DNA of 64,000 bases, taken from contig NW_019775558.1 of assembly GCF_001039355.2 (NCBI RefSeq), positions 893,791 through 957,790 of the forward strand. The letters run 5' to 3'. Below are positions 11,554 through 26,500 of this stretch, piece by piece. A program made the position numbers and the translations under genes. Source of the DNA: Lingula anatina. Its lineage: Eukaryota; Brachiopoda; Lingulata; Lingulida; Lingulidae. Positions within the stretch are counted from its first letter, which is position 1, and each line of letters starts with the position of its first letter. The notes beneath the pieces are model-generated. The model saw only the letters and a program-made list of their open reading frames with translations, ran no database searches and had not been told where the DNA came from.

Positions 11554-14500
11554 CTGTTTACCGCTTGGTATGCATGTCAGTATAAATGTTTGTCAGATTT
11601 TTGACAGTACGGCCTTCAGCTGTTGTTTATTCATGGAAAATATGAAACTAACAACTTCAGCAGTAGTTGTGCTAGAGACTGCAAATATTAAAACCCCCGT
11701 TCGTGTCTCTCCTCACTGGGGTTCATTCATGGGACTTGGGCTTATCGCAAACATCTTGTCAACAACCAACATCAACCTACATAGCAAGACTGGCCAAATT
11801 TTATCTTGACCTATTGATCTGCAAATGATTTGTTCTATCTTTGTTTGCGAAAATTAGTTTTGTGGTTATTTGTGGAAGTATTAGAGTTCTTTATCTTTAA
11901 AACTTGAGAGGCACTGTCAAGCACTTCTGGTTGATACAACTGTTTTTTGTACTTTCTAGTATTTTTTGACTGATAGCAATAACTTCTTAATCTTAATGGA
12001 AATTGTGTTATTGGTTTTGAATTTAAAATCTGAAACATAAAAAAAATAATTGTATAAATGCACTTGTAACTTTTTAGAGTTTCTTCTCACTCTGCAACTT
12101 AAAGGACAAGGGTTTTCAATGGTTTCCTGTGTTGATGCCACTATTCTATGGCTTGTTACTAGTGGCTGGAGGAATTGAAGTAGTTCTATTTTCTGTAGAG
12201 GTGATAGTATTATGTAGCTTATTTAATCAGTGACTGAGCACTATTTTAGAAGAAATGGTCTGGAGGGTAAGAAAAGTGTGATTTTAGTGCTGGCCAGTGA
12301 TTTCATAATATTGCAAATGCAATTGGAGCTGGGCTATTTCTTGTGAAGTTGTTTGTGTAGTGTAGTTGACTAAAAGGAACAATGTAACTGCCATGATTAT
12401 ACAATTCTGATGCCTTTTATCTCAGCTGATCTCTCAGATAGGTCAGAGGTGAGACAGCAGTTGTCTGGGTTTTCACTATTGTTGCATCCACTGGCAGGGA
12501 TTCATTTACTGTCAGCTAATTTGGAATTTAGGCTAAATAACCCGCACGAAAATGCAGTAGTATCGAAGTAGCAAAGAAGCATTAACGCAGTAGAGGTGTG
12601 GAGCATATTTGCAGTAGAAATGCAGTATAGCCTACTGCAATTCTACTTCAAAAATTACATAGGGTTGTACAGAGGAGGAGCATTAATGCAGTAGATTAGC
12701 AGCTTGATAGAAGCATGTTTCAAATATGCTAATTAGCTCCCACATCGAAGCAGATTTGAAGCATGTTTGCAGTATGATTGCAGTAGTCTACTGCGCTGGA
12801 GTATCTACTTCGTTTTTGTGCGGGAAATGTTAACCTTTTCAAAGAAAAAAATGCACCTTGAAGAAAGTATCAGTGGGTTAATCTTGCTTTTGGGCATTTT
12901 AGGCAGAAATTGAATAATATGGGATGAAATTGACACTATTGTCGGTTTCTTTTTTTTTCTGATGGTTTTTTTTTTTTTCAGTGGTATGTGAATACCTTTC
13001 CATGTCTGTGTGAGGGAAGGTGTTAAACGTGCATGTATCCAGTAATAAGGCAGCCTTTTGGCTAGAGACACAGACATCTAATGGGCATCGTGTCTGCAGT
13101 TTGCTAAAATGAACTCATGCCATCTTAAAAAGATTGTTTTTGTCTGCATGTAGAATTGATTTGGAATGGTGGGCTATCATTATCCTCACTGCCAAAATTG
13201 AGTACGGCATTATAAATAGAAATGGAAAGCATTTAATGCATCTTAAAAGATCATTACGTTTCCAGCAGGAGCTATTTTGAAAACTTAATACTACAGCTTT
13301 GTCAACAAGGTGGACAAATTCTATCCATGTATTTGCCAAATGAACCCGATATGTAATCAACAATGTTTTTAGGAAGGGAATTGCATTTAGCCAATCAAAA
13401 CAACGCACCCAGGATCAGATTTTAACTTGGTTATATTGACTTGTGGTTTACATAGGTAATGTTCTCAATTTTGTATTTAGTTAGGGAAAGTATTCTCAAT
13501 TTTCTATTTAGTTAGTGACTTAGGGTGTGTAGAATAGATCAAAGGACCCTGGACAAGTGACACAACTGTGTTTAAGTAGTGAAGGGCATTTTCTGTCCAG
13601 GTGCCACAGATCATTTAGGAAACTCTTTCCAATTTAAGATATTTGGATAAATATATAAATATGTTTAAAGATACTTAAGTCATAACTTATGAAATAAAAT
13701 ATCTGAAGGTACTCGGACAGGGTCCACCTGCTGCAAGATAATCAGATAGTAATCATTGGCAAGTCTGTCATTTCCTCATTATCTGTTTTTCATCATAATT
13801 GTTGGGGAGATCAGAAATTATATTTGGCTGAATATTTTTGCTGTATGCTAATTTCAACATATTTCCGACACTGAAGGTTGATGGTGTTTTGTATCGGTAA
13901 CGAGAAGTACTTTCTATTCACTTATAGACAAAAATACACTTGGTGAAGACTACTAACTGGCATAAGTGAGATATTGCATCCATTAAATTCTGCTTAAAGC
14001 AGCTCTGCAGGATGTCAACACATCAAGCATACTCCTTACCTATGATGTAAACCAATTTTGTGTTTTCTAGGTAAATGTGTTTACTCTGATAATTCAATAC
14101 AGCTTGATACACATCTCCCAAAGTACACTGACCAGAACTCTAAAGAGACCAGAAACATTACCATCTGCTCTGGGCAAAATTTAAATGAGGTCTCCTCCAA
14201 CTTATTTATTCTATTTCTTTGCAAACATTTGATGCATGGTTTAGTGGGGAAACAATAATGTTTGCCCGTTCCCAAGAACCCATATTGTCCATGTGAAGCA
14301 AGATCAATGTGGCTCAGTAATTAGCTGTCCTTTGCTCGGTATTACATAGGATGTTGGGGACCACAGGCTGTTGTGCTAAGATAAATGATGTCAAATTACA
14401 AAGCAGAATGGTGATGATTTGCCTGTAGACAACAATGCTGGTTGGTCTCATGGTGTATTCACATGTGGAGACTTGGAAGTCTCCTCATTAGTATGTTGAC

Positions 14501-17500
14501 CTGTCTTGGCTCCTGATGAGGACAAGTACTGATAGTTTTACCTGTCTGTGCTAAGCATGCCCAAAGGCCCATTCACAAAGACCAGGTACTTGCTTGACTC
14601 CATTGCATACTGGTTTCTTATGACCCTCTGTTAGATAGGTGTATTAATTAAACCAGACTTATCTGCTCTCTGTTTGAAGTGCCCCCATTACACTCAGCAT
14701 GATTTTTATTATGAGAGAAATTACTATTTTCCCTGCAGTGTATGCAGATTTTCAATTAAGGAAAGTAAAGCATGAAAGCGAACATGACATCTAAGCCTGA
14801 AAATGTAACAAAAAATGGCTTTCAGTTGGTAAATATTGTAGATGGGACTACACCTGCTGAATTCAAACACAAATGTCTCTTTTGACTTGTTTCTCTGGGA
14901 GGTGATGATAGCGTTGCTGTATTGGATATGACAGTGGCGTTGAGGTGTGAGGAGTAGACATCGTTGTGGGATATTCAATTAGTAACCTGCGCTATCTTAT
15001 CTTACTGTGAAAAACGGGCAGCCTGCAGACCAACACAAAGACCTGGGCTGCTTGGTATGCTTGATAATTATCAAGAATTCCTTCATGCTGTGCTAGTTAT
15101 AGAAAATAGACAGAAATGAGAAATTGTCAACAGATGATGACTTAAATGGACTCTGTGGCACCCTGGACCTTTTTTGTCATACATTTTTTATTAATGCTTT
15201 TTCAATCTTATTATTATGTATCTTTCTTTTTCTTTTATTCTTTTTTTTTTCCTGAAAGTTTGATCATCAGATTATTTCACATATTTCTTATTCGGTTCTT
15301 TTAAGATGTGATTATTGACCAGAATGCACTGGTAGGTAATATATACTTGGTTACTGGTAGTGCTAGGGAGTCTAGAGGCTTAATGTCCACTTCACTTTTC
15401 AGACTTTTTAATGAGTGTCTGGTATTCCTGCGTGTGTCCACACCCCTTGTGCCAGATCTTCAGATAAGCTTTCTATAAACTTGTACATTCAAGCTGTTAG
15501 CACTGAGAAAGTTATTATTTTACATCCTTGGTCATGCAGTCATACAGAAGCACTGCCACTATCTATAAATATTTATTGGTTCAAGTAGTGCAGGATTTTA
15601 ACAATCCTAGGACAGTTGAATGCCAGCCAGGTTCTTGTGACAGCTGAAGTACTGGCATATCTCGATTACTAGCAATATTCCTTTATGAATCTGAACTTTA
15701 CTTGTAACAAACTACTAGCACCATGATATTTAGAATAAGTATAAAAAATGACCCCTAATGATTATTTAAAAAAAAAAAAGAAGCTAAGGGTCAGATTCCC
15801 CAGACGACCCTCCATGACAAGGCATACTTGTCTATTTGTTAACGGCATTCTATCATATGATAACAGATAAGCCCTATCATTGTAATTCTTGAATCAACAC
15901 CCAAGTGAGAGCCATAGCTTGCACTAATCCCTTCCCTAGTGGGTTATCAATACAGTCCAGTCTGATTGATACAGCCATGCACCTGATATTGGCAGGGATG
16001 GATGGCCTGCATGACAGCACATTATTCTAGCTTTCTTTTTCACAGAGGCTAATTGTTGAGCACCTGGGCATCCCCTGGGGACAGGGTGATGGGTGAATTA
16101 ATTACTGACAGTGTGGTGTAAGGTTATGGAGACAAGAGCAGGATTATGCAGGAACATGGCAGACCTGGGTTGAACTTGCTCTATCAGATTTCTTTTGATG
16201 AAAATTTAGATATAAGTGTAGTGTTTGTGTGGATTTTAATTTCTTTCTTTCTTTCTTTCTTTCTTTTTTTTTAATAATTTTAAGATGAGTTTTCCATAGA
16301 ATCACACATAAAAGTTTTAAGAGTTGAAGAAAGCAGTTGCATAAGTGAGCAGGAGGTCTTTAGTTCTCTCTTGGGAAGTCTATTTCATTTGAATGATTGC
16401 TTTATGATTATAATTTATTGGCTGACCGGTATAATTAATTGCTGCTTGTTTTCTCCTCTCCTGTCCAGGTGTAATCAGTAAACCACATCAAAGTGACCAA
16501 AGCAAGTGTTTGTGTGACTGGGGCCATTAAAAAACCCAAGGGGTGTTAGTGAACGGCACCTTAGAGATGTGATAAGGCATTGACTGGTCTTCATCCTCAG
16601 CCTGGTTTTGTGTATAAGAGAATTTAAAATTCTAGTATTTTTATTAAAAGATATACAAGTTGTGATGATGGCTACATTCACTTCTAGACCAAATTAGACC
16701 AAAAATAGTTCAAGTCGTATTAACAGGTGACTAGAATGCTTTAGATGGGGTTTCAATGTTCAAAACATGATGGTCCCTATGCAATCTGGTTGTCTGAAGT
16801 TTCAGGACATAGAGTCTAATAAGTTAGTCCAGTTGTAAATATGGCTTATAAAGAAGGGTGGCACTTACCTAGCAGGGATTATTCCATTAAATTTTGAATG
16901 ATTACCCACGCCAAAGAAATCATGACATGTTTTGTCTGAGGGCTACATGAGAAATGTGGCATTTATTAAACTCGACAGAATGCTCTGAGGTATATGCATG
17001 GTAAAGTTAGTAACTTTCAGCAAGCAGCAGCATTTGTATGCATTTTACTGCCTGTTGAGTAGTTTTACTAAGTAACCTAGTCAGGTCATTTTGAAAAAAA
17101 AAAATTCTACCTTTTCAAAGAAATCTGAGAGGAGCAAGCAGCTGACTAACGTGCAAGTGAAGAAGTCTTTCAAAGGCTAATTCTGTGCGTTTTATTTCCT
17201 CTGGGGTAACGGAGGTAGATTGATTGGAGTTTGAATGGGTATTTATGCACAGAACCTAGTTGACTGTGTATAAATAAGCATACAAACCTCAGGGCTCATT
17301 GATTCTATACAAGCAATCAACCCTGAGGTTTTTGGACTGAAACGTAAACAAAACATAATGCACTGGTGCACCCCAGTTTATTTTTGTTCATTTTAAAGAG
17401 CCTCAAAATTGTGGTGAAAGTTTCTTAGTTCATATGTATTCAGCCTTTTTTTCCTTTCATAGTGTTCATCGTTTAGGACTTTCAGTTTGCAAGGCTGTTT

Positions 17501-20500
17501 TTGAAAGGTTGACTGACAGACTTCACACGTGCACCAGAAACATGGTGTGAGGAATTTCAATTAGACTCATGAGATTACACTAAGTAACATCGGGGTATAA
17601 TGCAACGTAGCATGTAAATGATCAATTCCCCTCCCATCCCAGCCTGCCCACTATTGGTAGAACATGTGTATTGCTTTGTACTATTTGGGGATTTGTATGT
17701 TCTGTTAAGAATTGTGTTTGGACAAAGTCATAGAAATGCCATAAAGCTGCTGTTTTTACCCTTTTTAATTTAAACCTTCTTTGAACTTGCAAATGGCACT
17801 ATTAAGGCAGGAAAGCAGCAGAAACCCTATCTCTGGCGTTAGCTGATGGAGGAACAGTCAAAGCAAAGATGCTCTGTTGAACACAAAACTATATCTAGAG
17901 CATAGATGCCTGACTGTGTGGAAATATGCAAAACAAGAATAGATCTTTGTTCTGGGATAAGTTTCCAAAAAGCAGCTTGTGTGTGTGTGTGTGTGTGTAC
18001 ATTGCTGTTAATCAGTCATCTTCTATCAAACTGCCCAGCACTAGAGCATACCAGCCCAAAACATGTCCCAAATAACATGGAGGATATTGTATTTGTGCCC
18101 TTTGAAGTCTGCAAGCTGTGTGTAACTTTATGATCTGCTTTGCATAATAACCATTGTCTTTTTTAAAATGGATATTATTACAGTCTAATGTGTCTGAGCT
18201 TTCCTGTCAACTTACTCTGAATGTTCTGTCAACACGTTACCTCCTTGAGACTCTCGTGTCTCTTTACTTCTAGGATGTTTTTCATTGAAGGTTTAGTATA
18301 TAGGAACACAATGAGGTACTGTGTAGTTGAAGGATGTTGAACAGAGCTACAGTTTTATGTGTAATTTATAGTTATTAACGTGTTATTCTACCGGGAACTT
18401 CACTGTTTTCCATGCTTGAGGCCGATGGAAGTGTGTTTTGCTCTCTTTTCCTTTCTTTCCTTTTTTTGGTTCTTTTGTATGTTATGATTCTGGGCTTGGG
18501 GGGAGCATTTTAAAGGAAGTTCACTAAGTTCAGTGGAATGTAAATATTTCAAGAAAAATGCTGAAAGGAAATTGCCTATCTAATCTACTTTTGAATTTGT
18601 GGAATTGCAGTGTGCAGTTTGGGTGTGAAGGTAGTTGTCAGGAAATGTCCCATAGCTGAACTCATTTTGTAATCATGTCAGTATTGACATTTAAGAAAAT
18701 TGATATTTTTTGCAACAGAAGTACATCAGTGCATTCGAGTTAGTAAAATGTTAATAGGAAAAGAATGTTACTATAGGGCTTGAGGGGAAAAACTTATTTT
18801 TTCCTGCTTTATTTGAAAAAACTGAATGACTGTATCAAATGCTGATGACTGCCTTGCTGTTGAGTGGATGTTGAGAGTGCCAAAGAAAAAAAAGACAACT
18901 TTTTGTATCCAGTTTTGTTAAATAGCAAAAACCACATGAATGCATCATGCGATATGATATTAGAATGTATTACATGTATGAGGACTTGTCATAAATCAGA
19001 CAACACATGAACCCCAAGCCATTTTGTGGTAGTTGTGGTTTTTGGGATAAGTTATCAGTATCTTTTACCGACCACTGATGTGTCACATATATTTCTATTA
19101 TTCCTGTATAACATGTTAAATGGCCAGGAGGCTAAGTTCGGTTTTCATTCTTAAGGTGATGTATTTCCTAGTTCAAATAGAGAAAATGTGAGAAGCAGAA
19201 GATTTTTATCTTCTAACGAACATGCTTTCTATTGAAAGAAATATCCCACCATAAGAATCATTTTCAACCTGAGAATATCCAGTGTTGTTGTTTTTCCCCC
19301 TTAAGAAGCAACTGAAAGTTGCTTTCTATTTTCTCTCCTAATAAGATAATTCACCATGATTTTGATGAAATTCCACTAGAATATAACCAGGTGTTTTTCC
19401 TCACAGGTGCGTCACTACTTTCTGGCAGATTTGAATCTTGCAACTCTTCCAAGCACTACATGGGTTAAATGTACTGTAGAATACCGTGAAACACATGCTC
19501 TTTCATCCAACAACTTTGTGTTCACATTTTTGCAATGTAGTGCTTAATGGTTCGCAAGAGTCAAAGGCCAAAGCTGCTGAAGATGAGAGGCCAAAAATGA
19601 GAAAACTAATTTGTATCATATGTCTTACATTTATCTGTGGCAAGCAAGCAATAAAGAAATCATAGAAGAAAGAATGTATATACGCTGTACCTTTTTTCAT
19701 TTTTATTATTTTTGTTAGTCCCTTATTTGGCCTTAATATTCATTGAATAATCCAGTTCTTACATATCCATTATGGAATATCAATCTGGGTTGAACATGTA
19801 AGCATGAACAGTCAACTTTTCTCTCAGTGTTGAGAAGATTGGTCTATAAAAAGCCTAGTGCAGGTACAGACAGAAGACTCGTTTCCAGTTCATTTCAGTG
19901 ACTTAACTTAGAACCATATTATCTCAGTAGGCCATGTTAACACACTTCTTTACCCCAAGAAGCCTATATCATCTCTCCAAATCTTGTTTATCAGCTCATT
20001 ATCTGCCATTGTAATTGAATCAATACAAGTTGCTTCTCTAAGCCACAGATGAGGAAGATAAGAAATCTTGCCTACAGTTGAGGCAGGAGTGTACTAAGTT
20101 AACTGGAAACAACTGTACCCTAAATGTGCTGAAGTTGCATCGTAGTCGGAGTTGATCGTGGTGAGTTGCAAGGCAGACATACACGTGCACTGTTCTAAGC
20201 TAGTTGTGAGTAGAATTGGAAGTTAATGTTGCAGAAATTACACAGGCTGGATGGATGTGTGGCAACCTAGATCTCCCCCTCTATATTTAGATTTGAATGT
20301 TGGATGTTTTTTTTTCTATGAGAATGCTAAATTGAGTAACATGTAGATGTGTGAAAAAACTTTTATGAAACTAAAGCTTTTTTCACATTTTATTTTTGGT
20401 ATTGGATAGAAAAAAATACAGAAATACTCAACAGAACTTCAGGAACACTTGATTACAATAATAGAACCAGAATATTTGCAGAAGAGCCCTATGAAAGGAA

Positions 20501-23500
20501 CCAAGAAATGTACCACAAGTTTTAAGTGGTGAACCCTGGTAACCTCTTCAATGAACTGCAGGATGTGGCAGCTACTAAGAGGGCGAAGTCACATCATCAC
20601 ATACTCTATCTTGATGGCTTTCAAGGAGAGTCCCTAACACAAACTAAAGATTTGAGAGGACATTACAAAAACAGTAAATCAAAAAGCACACACTCATGTT
20701 TTCACAGTTTAAGAACACATATCATGCACGGATGACTTTATTTAATTACATATAAAAAACTTGGGAGGAGATTTGGATTAAGGATATTGCTCTCACACTG
20801 TGTTGACAAAAAAGGAATATGAAGAAAAGAAGCACAAAAAATAGCACTTAGTCAAACAAAGTGTTATACAATACATACTTGGCATCAAAAGAAAATGGCA
20901 TAATTGTTTGAGTCACTTTCATTATCAAGAAAAAAAGTGTCCACCCCAAATAATTGATGTGTCTGAACGTTAAATATGTGTTTCCTGTATCTACCAAACA
21001 CTTCTGAAGTAATTCAGTAGAAAGGATTTGGAAGTGCATTTGCATGTTGAAACATATAGCAGTAGAAGTAGGGTGTGTCTTGTTGTTTCATAACCAAATT
21101 GGTATAAGTACGATTGCTCTGTTGTCTGTTGGTATGTTGTTGGTATGTTGGTATGAAGACGGGCATCACTTGGCACTGTTATTTTATGTTTTTCTGATGC
21201 AGTGGTTTCCCACTGAGGACCCATTGCTGTATTTGCACTGGTATACAGGGCTCTCCTACCAGCTGTTCTTTTAAATGTGGAAGTGTCAGTGAATACAATG
21301 TTCTCAGCATGGAAATACCTCCAGTCTAATTGCTTTTTCTAAGTGTACAAATATTTTAATGTATTTTGCCCAGAAGTAGTGTACTTTTAGAAAAACAAAG
21401 TTTGCTTTTGAGCTGGGTCAGGGAGGTTCTCTAATCAAAACCATCTCCAAGTACAGGTCCATTACCCATTCACATTCATTTCTGATCCCATATTATCACT
21501 TCCTAACCAGATATCCTAACAGCCACTAATAAATAATTCATTCATAAATATATATATTTGTGCTGTGTTTGATCACATATGGTGACAGTGTGGTGAGTAT
21601 TTTAGGTAGGTTATCACTGAAAGGTGTGTAGTGAGTTCTGGTGGTCGGGTAGGTGTTTGCCTTCGCTTGTGGCCAATCGTTGTCCCTTTGTGACTGTCAC
21701 AACTGGGGACCAGAGGTTTTAAAAGAAGTCTTTAATAAAATTTGAAATATCTGCAGGGGAATTTTTATGGACCAATCCCAAACCTGGGTGACCCTTGCTT
21801 TGGATAAGAATAGAAGGAAAAATGTGTTATCAAATTGAAAAAAAGAAAAAGAATAAAAAGAAAAATGTGCAATTTTATGAAAGGTAGAATTTGATAAGCA
21901 TGCACAAAGGTCAGTTTAATGTAAAAAACAGAATTTAGTTTGAAGAAAATAAAATCAAGTTAAGTGATTAAAAATGTCTTTTTAATATATATGAAAATGC
22001 ACTGTTCCATCATTGTGTAGCGTGGTGTGCCTGGAGGACCTGGTGCGTGTGGAGACTGTTATCAAGGATGTACAAATAATTGCCAGAAAGCTTGGATGCT
22101 TGTCAAGAAAACATGTCCTAGAAATAGTCCCCCTCTTGGACATGTTTGTCAGCTTTCTTTCCCCATTCAGACTGGAGAGAAAAATGTGTCCAAACCGCAA
22201 AAGTGCCATTGCTAGGGCTGAAAAGCCTCCCAGATTTTGAACTGATAAAGAAACTTGGTATGCGCTGTTTTGAAAACTGATGTAATATTTTTATTATCAT
22301 AAATACCAAATCAAATTTAATGTACTTGACGCCTTTTAGTGTCTGTTTGCATAGCTCATTCAGTTAGTGCATTTTAAGAAGCAGAGATTGGAGTGAATTT
22401 AAAGTCATGATAGTAGGATCAGTATCATATGTCGTTGTACAATCACAAATGTAGTGATAGCGACTACAAAGACTAGATCATTGCGTTCATACTTTTTTTT
22501 TTTTTTTGCTGAAAAAGAATCAAAACACATACCCATAAAGTTCATGTGTTTTAAAAAAGACAATGAACATGCAATAATCCCATTTATGATGTGACATTTT
22601 GTAAGTTGGGAGAAACTTCAGGCCCTCAAGTGACTAAGGCCAGTAAAACGTGTCACTTAAAAGACTGCAGTAACAGAGAAATTTAAACTTATTTTTCAAG
22701 ATTATTTGCACATATTTTTAGGAAAAGACTGAAAGTGTATACTGATTTTGTTAGTCCTTAAAAAACTTAGGGGCATTATGTGCGTTATTTGAAAAAAAGA
22801 AACAAGATGTTGAAAGATTTTTGAGGAAGTAGTCCTGTCTACCTGTATTGTCTGTGCACACTCATCCTTGTGTACAAGTTGCCATCCAGAGTCCTGGGGC
22901 TGATTTTTGCAATAAAATTCAATGGTATTTTTTGTATTGCTTTCTAAAACAACTTTCCCTGCACATAAAATTTCACCTTTATTGCTAAAAGGTTTATCCC
23001 ACCTGGATTTTCACATATTTTCTAGTCTCATATAATGTCACATGGTGCTGTGCTGACAGCCTTCAATTTTGGCTATACCCAATGATTTCGATTTGTTATT
23101 AAGTTTGAATGTAAAGTACTATAGTCCCTTCAGATTAAACACCAGTCTTTCTTTTAAGTGGGCTACTACAGATTAAAGGTAAAAGGTGAAAATTCAAAAC
23201 TTTGATCTTATAGTTAGGGCCAATTATCTGTCTGAAAGTCTCATGTGAAACCATCCTTTGGTTTATCTCTGTATATTAATAAGTCCACTAGAGGACCAAC
23301 TTGGAGAATTGTCACACTTGATGGAGGTCCCCAATGTTGTGACACGGCACTGGACAGACAGACTCTGTCAATATACATACGTGGTCAGTCAAATATTGCC
23401 CGTCACCCCCAGCAGCCAGGCACTCGCTGAGTGAGCGTGACTTGGTGGAGATTCTGGCCATCTGACACCTGAGTGCCAAGTACCTGTAATTTGTCATTCA

Positions 23501-26500
23501 TTCAACGCGGCTTGGCTCAGGCTGCAGGATATGAATACGGTCAGTTGACCAGGTGGTCAGTTTGTCATTTAACTGGGTGGCCAGGTGAAACAATCAATTA
23601 CCCAAGGCTGACATGCTGTTGATGTTTACTGTACTAACGGATTTAATGAAGATAATGTTGCCTTATTCTGATAAGTTTGCTGATAAGCACTGGCTTAGGC
23701 TAGGATAATATTGGTAATTTTGCCAATAATATTTCAGAAGAAATTGGTCTGTGAAACAATAATGTAGAAGTAGAAGGAACAAGCCCATAGTCAGTAATTT
23801 CAAAGGGGTATTCTTTTCCTGAAATAATGGGCCTTTCACAATGAAACCTGCATGTACCTGGATCAATTTTTTCCGGGAGTTGACCTTGCTCTGGCAAAAA
23901 GGGTGGTTTGTTTGACTCTCATCCCCTCCTGAACACCCCCTGGCTACGCGGGCCTTAGAAAACTGGACAGTATCCATCATTGGCCTGTCTTTCAACAAAT
24001 TTGATTTTTTTTCTTCTTTCAAAAAGGGCATGTGTTCATAAGCCTGGATAGTTTCTTAGGGCCTGTTTGATAGGCGGCTTCCTTGTGTAAGGTACCATAA
24101 GGGAGCTGTTGTGGCACGGGTGATGTGGGCATATTGAGGGATTTGTTATGTTGAAAGATGTTAGTATGTGGATGGAATGCCACTTTTTATGTACTTTTTT
24201 CCCTTGGTATTTCCTGTATACAGCAAACAGTACCTCTTCTACAGGTATACATTGGGGTAATCCTAAACATCGACATGGTTGTGATAAAAAACAGTTTCAA
24301 GATCACGAAATACACAGACAGTGCATCTTTGTTTTTTTTTTCTGCTTTTCTTTTTTTGAAAAGGAAAAAAAAACAGCGCTCACAACAAATTATATCTTTT
24401 CTATATGATTGTTACCTTTTTTGTTGAGCTCAGAACAAAGAGAACAGAAATGATTAGGAGAAAGGACAACATAGATGTAGATTTTCTTTTTAAGCTTGAC
24501 TTTTGTTGGCAATATGAGATTCTTTTGTAGAGTTGGGATGTGAACCGTTCAAAAAAGTTTGAAGTATTCCAGTATAGCTGCCAAAGATGAGTTACAGACT
24601 CACCTCTGTACACAGTATATAGTCTCAAGGTGGAGTTGATTAAATAAAGAGTATTTCACTCCAAAGATACTCAGGAGAAAAAAGAGAAAAAAAATCTTTA
24701 CATTTGAATGGTTAACTCTGAAACTAAGTTGCATGTAACTTGTTATAAGGTTATGATCATTCATGAAAAAATAGAGACAGGTTGTGCAAGATGTAAGTTT
24801 TTCAAAAGTAGTGCTCAGTAATAACTTGCATCTCCAGTCAGTTTTTGGTTAATTTAAGACAATAATTTTTTCTCAAAATTACTGGTCAAGAGAAGTTTTG
24901 CAAACCATACAGTATTGCCTATGTAATTTGCTATTCATGGTGGACTGTTGACCTTAAAATGCTTTAAAAAAACATGGATTACAGTCGATTCTACCAAATC
25001 AGTGTTGACACCATTAATTTAAAGTGTTGCCACTGTTGAGGTACACACCAATTGAACTGGATCAGATAAAGCCTCACATCAAAATAAGCAACAAAAAATT
25101 CCCTTTTTTCAGCCAGTTTTTACTAGACCAGAGAATTGGAATTATAGACCAGTTCAGCAGTGGGGAGACAATATCACATGATGGTTTGTGTGTGGCCTGA
25201 GACCTCTGGTGGTTTTTCCTCAAATTTCTTCCTAACCAAAAATGGGGTTTATCTTCTTCCATTCTGATGAACTTGTGCAACTTTTTTCTGTTCTTATGTA
25301 AGGAGTTGAAGAAATGTTTTGTTTGCTTACTAATTTTAAACACCACACCTAACATTTTCAAGATGACCCTCTAGTTTTCCTAGTTATGTATGTGTTACAC
25401 CCCATTTCCATAGATTTTTAGATTGATCTATCCCTGTTGGGAGTCTCACTAGATTACTGTCAGCTTGGCCGGCTTAAGCGTCTGTCCTGCCTACTAAAAG
25501 CTGTAAGGGGGTAATTAACTATGGTGCCCGCTCGGCTGACTGCAATTTAGCGTGAACCCCCAGGGAGTTAGGTCGATCTAAATCTTAATCTCTAGATCGA
25601 TCTAAATCTCTGGAAAAGCACCCTTAGATGATAAAAACAGGTAACATTATTTATTTCCAGAAACCTAGTTCTGAATACTTCTTATTTTAACTTTTTTGGT
25701 CAGTTTGATCAAGTTGTATGATGAATGTACATCTATATAAATCCTTACTACTCAAGGCTAAACAAAGTATAGGATACATATAGATGCAGCCGAATATGGT
25801 TTTCATATTGTTTGAAGCATTCAAGTTTCATTTGTAGGTACTCTTTTTTTCTTTAATGGCTTACAAAGTGGTGTTGAAAAAGCTGTCAGTGAGCATTTCC
25901 TGGTCTCCTTTTTCTCTAGCTGCCTTTTTGCTTTCTAGCATTCCCTAAATTGACAAAACAAAACATGACTTATGCATTCTGGATTAAAAGTTTGTGATAA
26001 GGATTTGATGGTGTATTGCTAAATGTTATGTATGCTGCCTAGGTTAAATGTTTATGTTAAAGGGATAATAACTCTTCGTTTTGGCCAAAAAATGAATTTT
26101 CCTGGAGTAAACAACAATTTCCCATACTTACCAATGGTTAATGAATCCATTTTTACATTCAAAGTTAGTCCCTGGTTTTTTTCTAAAAAGTTTGGTTTTT
26201 TGTTAAAATCTCTTAAGAGATTATAACTGAGTATAGCCATCAATGGAGGTCATGTGATCTGAAGACAAGCTCAGATATCAGAATAATAGCTATAACTGCT
26301 GTTTTTGTGGTAAAACAGAATATATTATATTTCTATGAGTTGTTCACAATGTTCTTATTGTGAAATATAGATATCATACAAAGAGTTATTATCCCTTTAA
26401 TACTGTCATAATTTATTGCTAAAAACTGTGATTAGTTTAGTTTTACAGATGTTTGCTATTTTAAATTAGTTAATATAACCAGCAGGTAAAATTATTATCT

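Larger units (their letters stand above)
9631..12540. repeat. copy B of the 2.7-kb direct duplication
   Basis: Near-identical to 6962-9629, including both divergent first exons. It additionally carries a 219-bp MITE with its target duplication at 9891-10123. It is colinear with copy A to the point where copy A stops at the N. Confidence 0.85.

Noticed and set aside
20402-20525. AG-preceded open frame ending at 20525, possible terminal exon
   Set aside because: Short, low-complexity start, no recognisable motif, no partner exon; consistent with chance.
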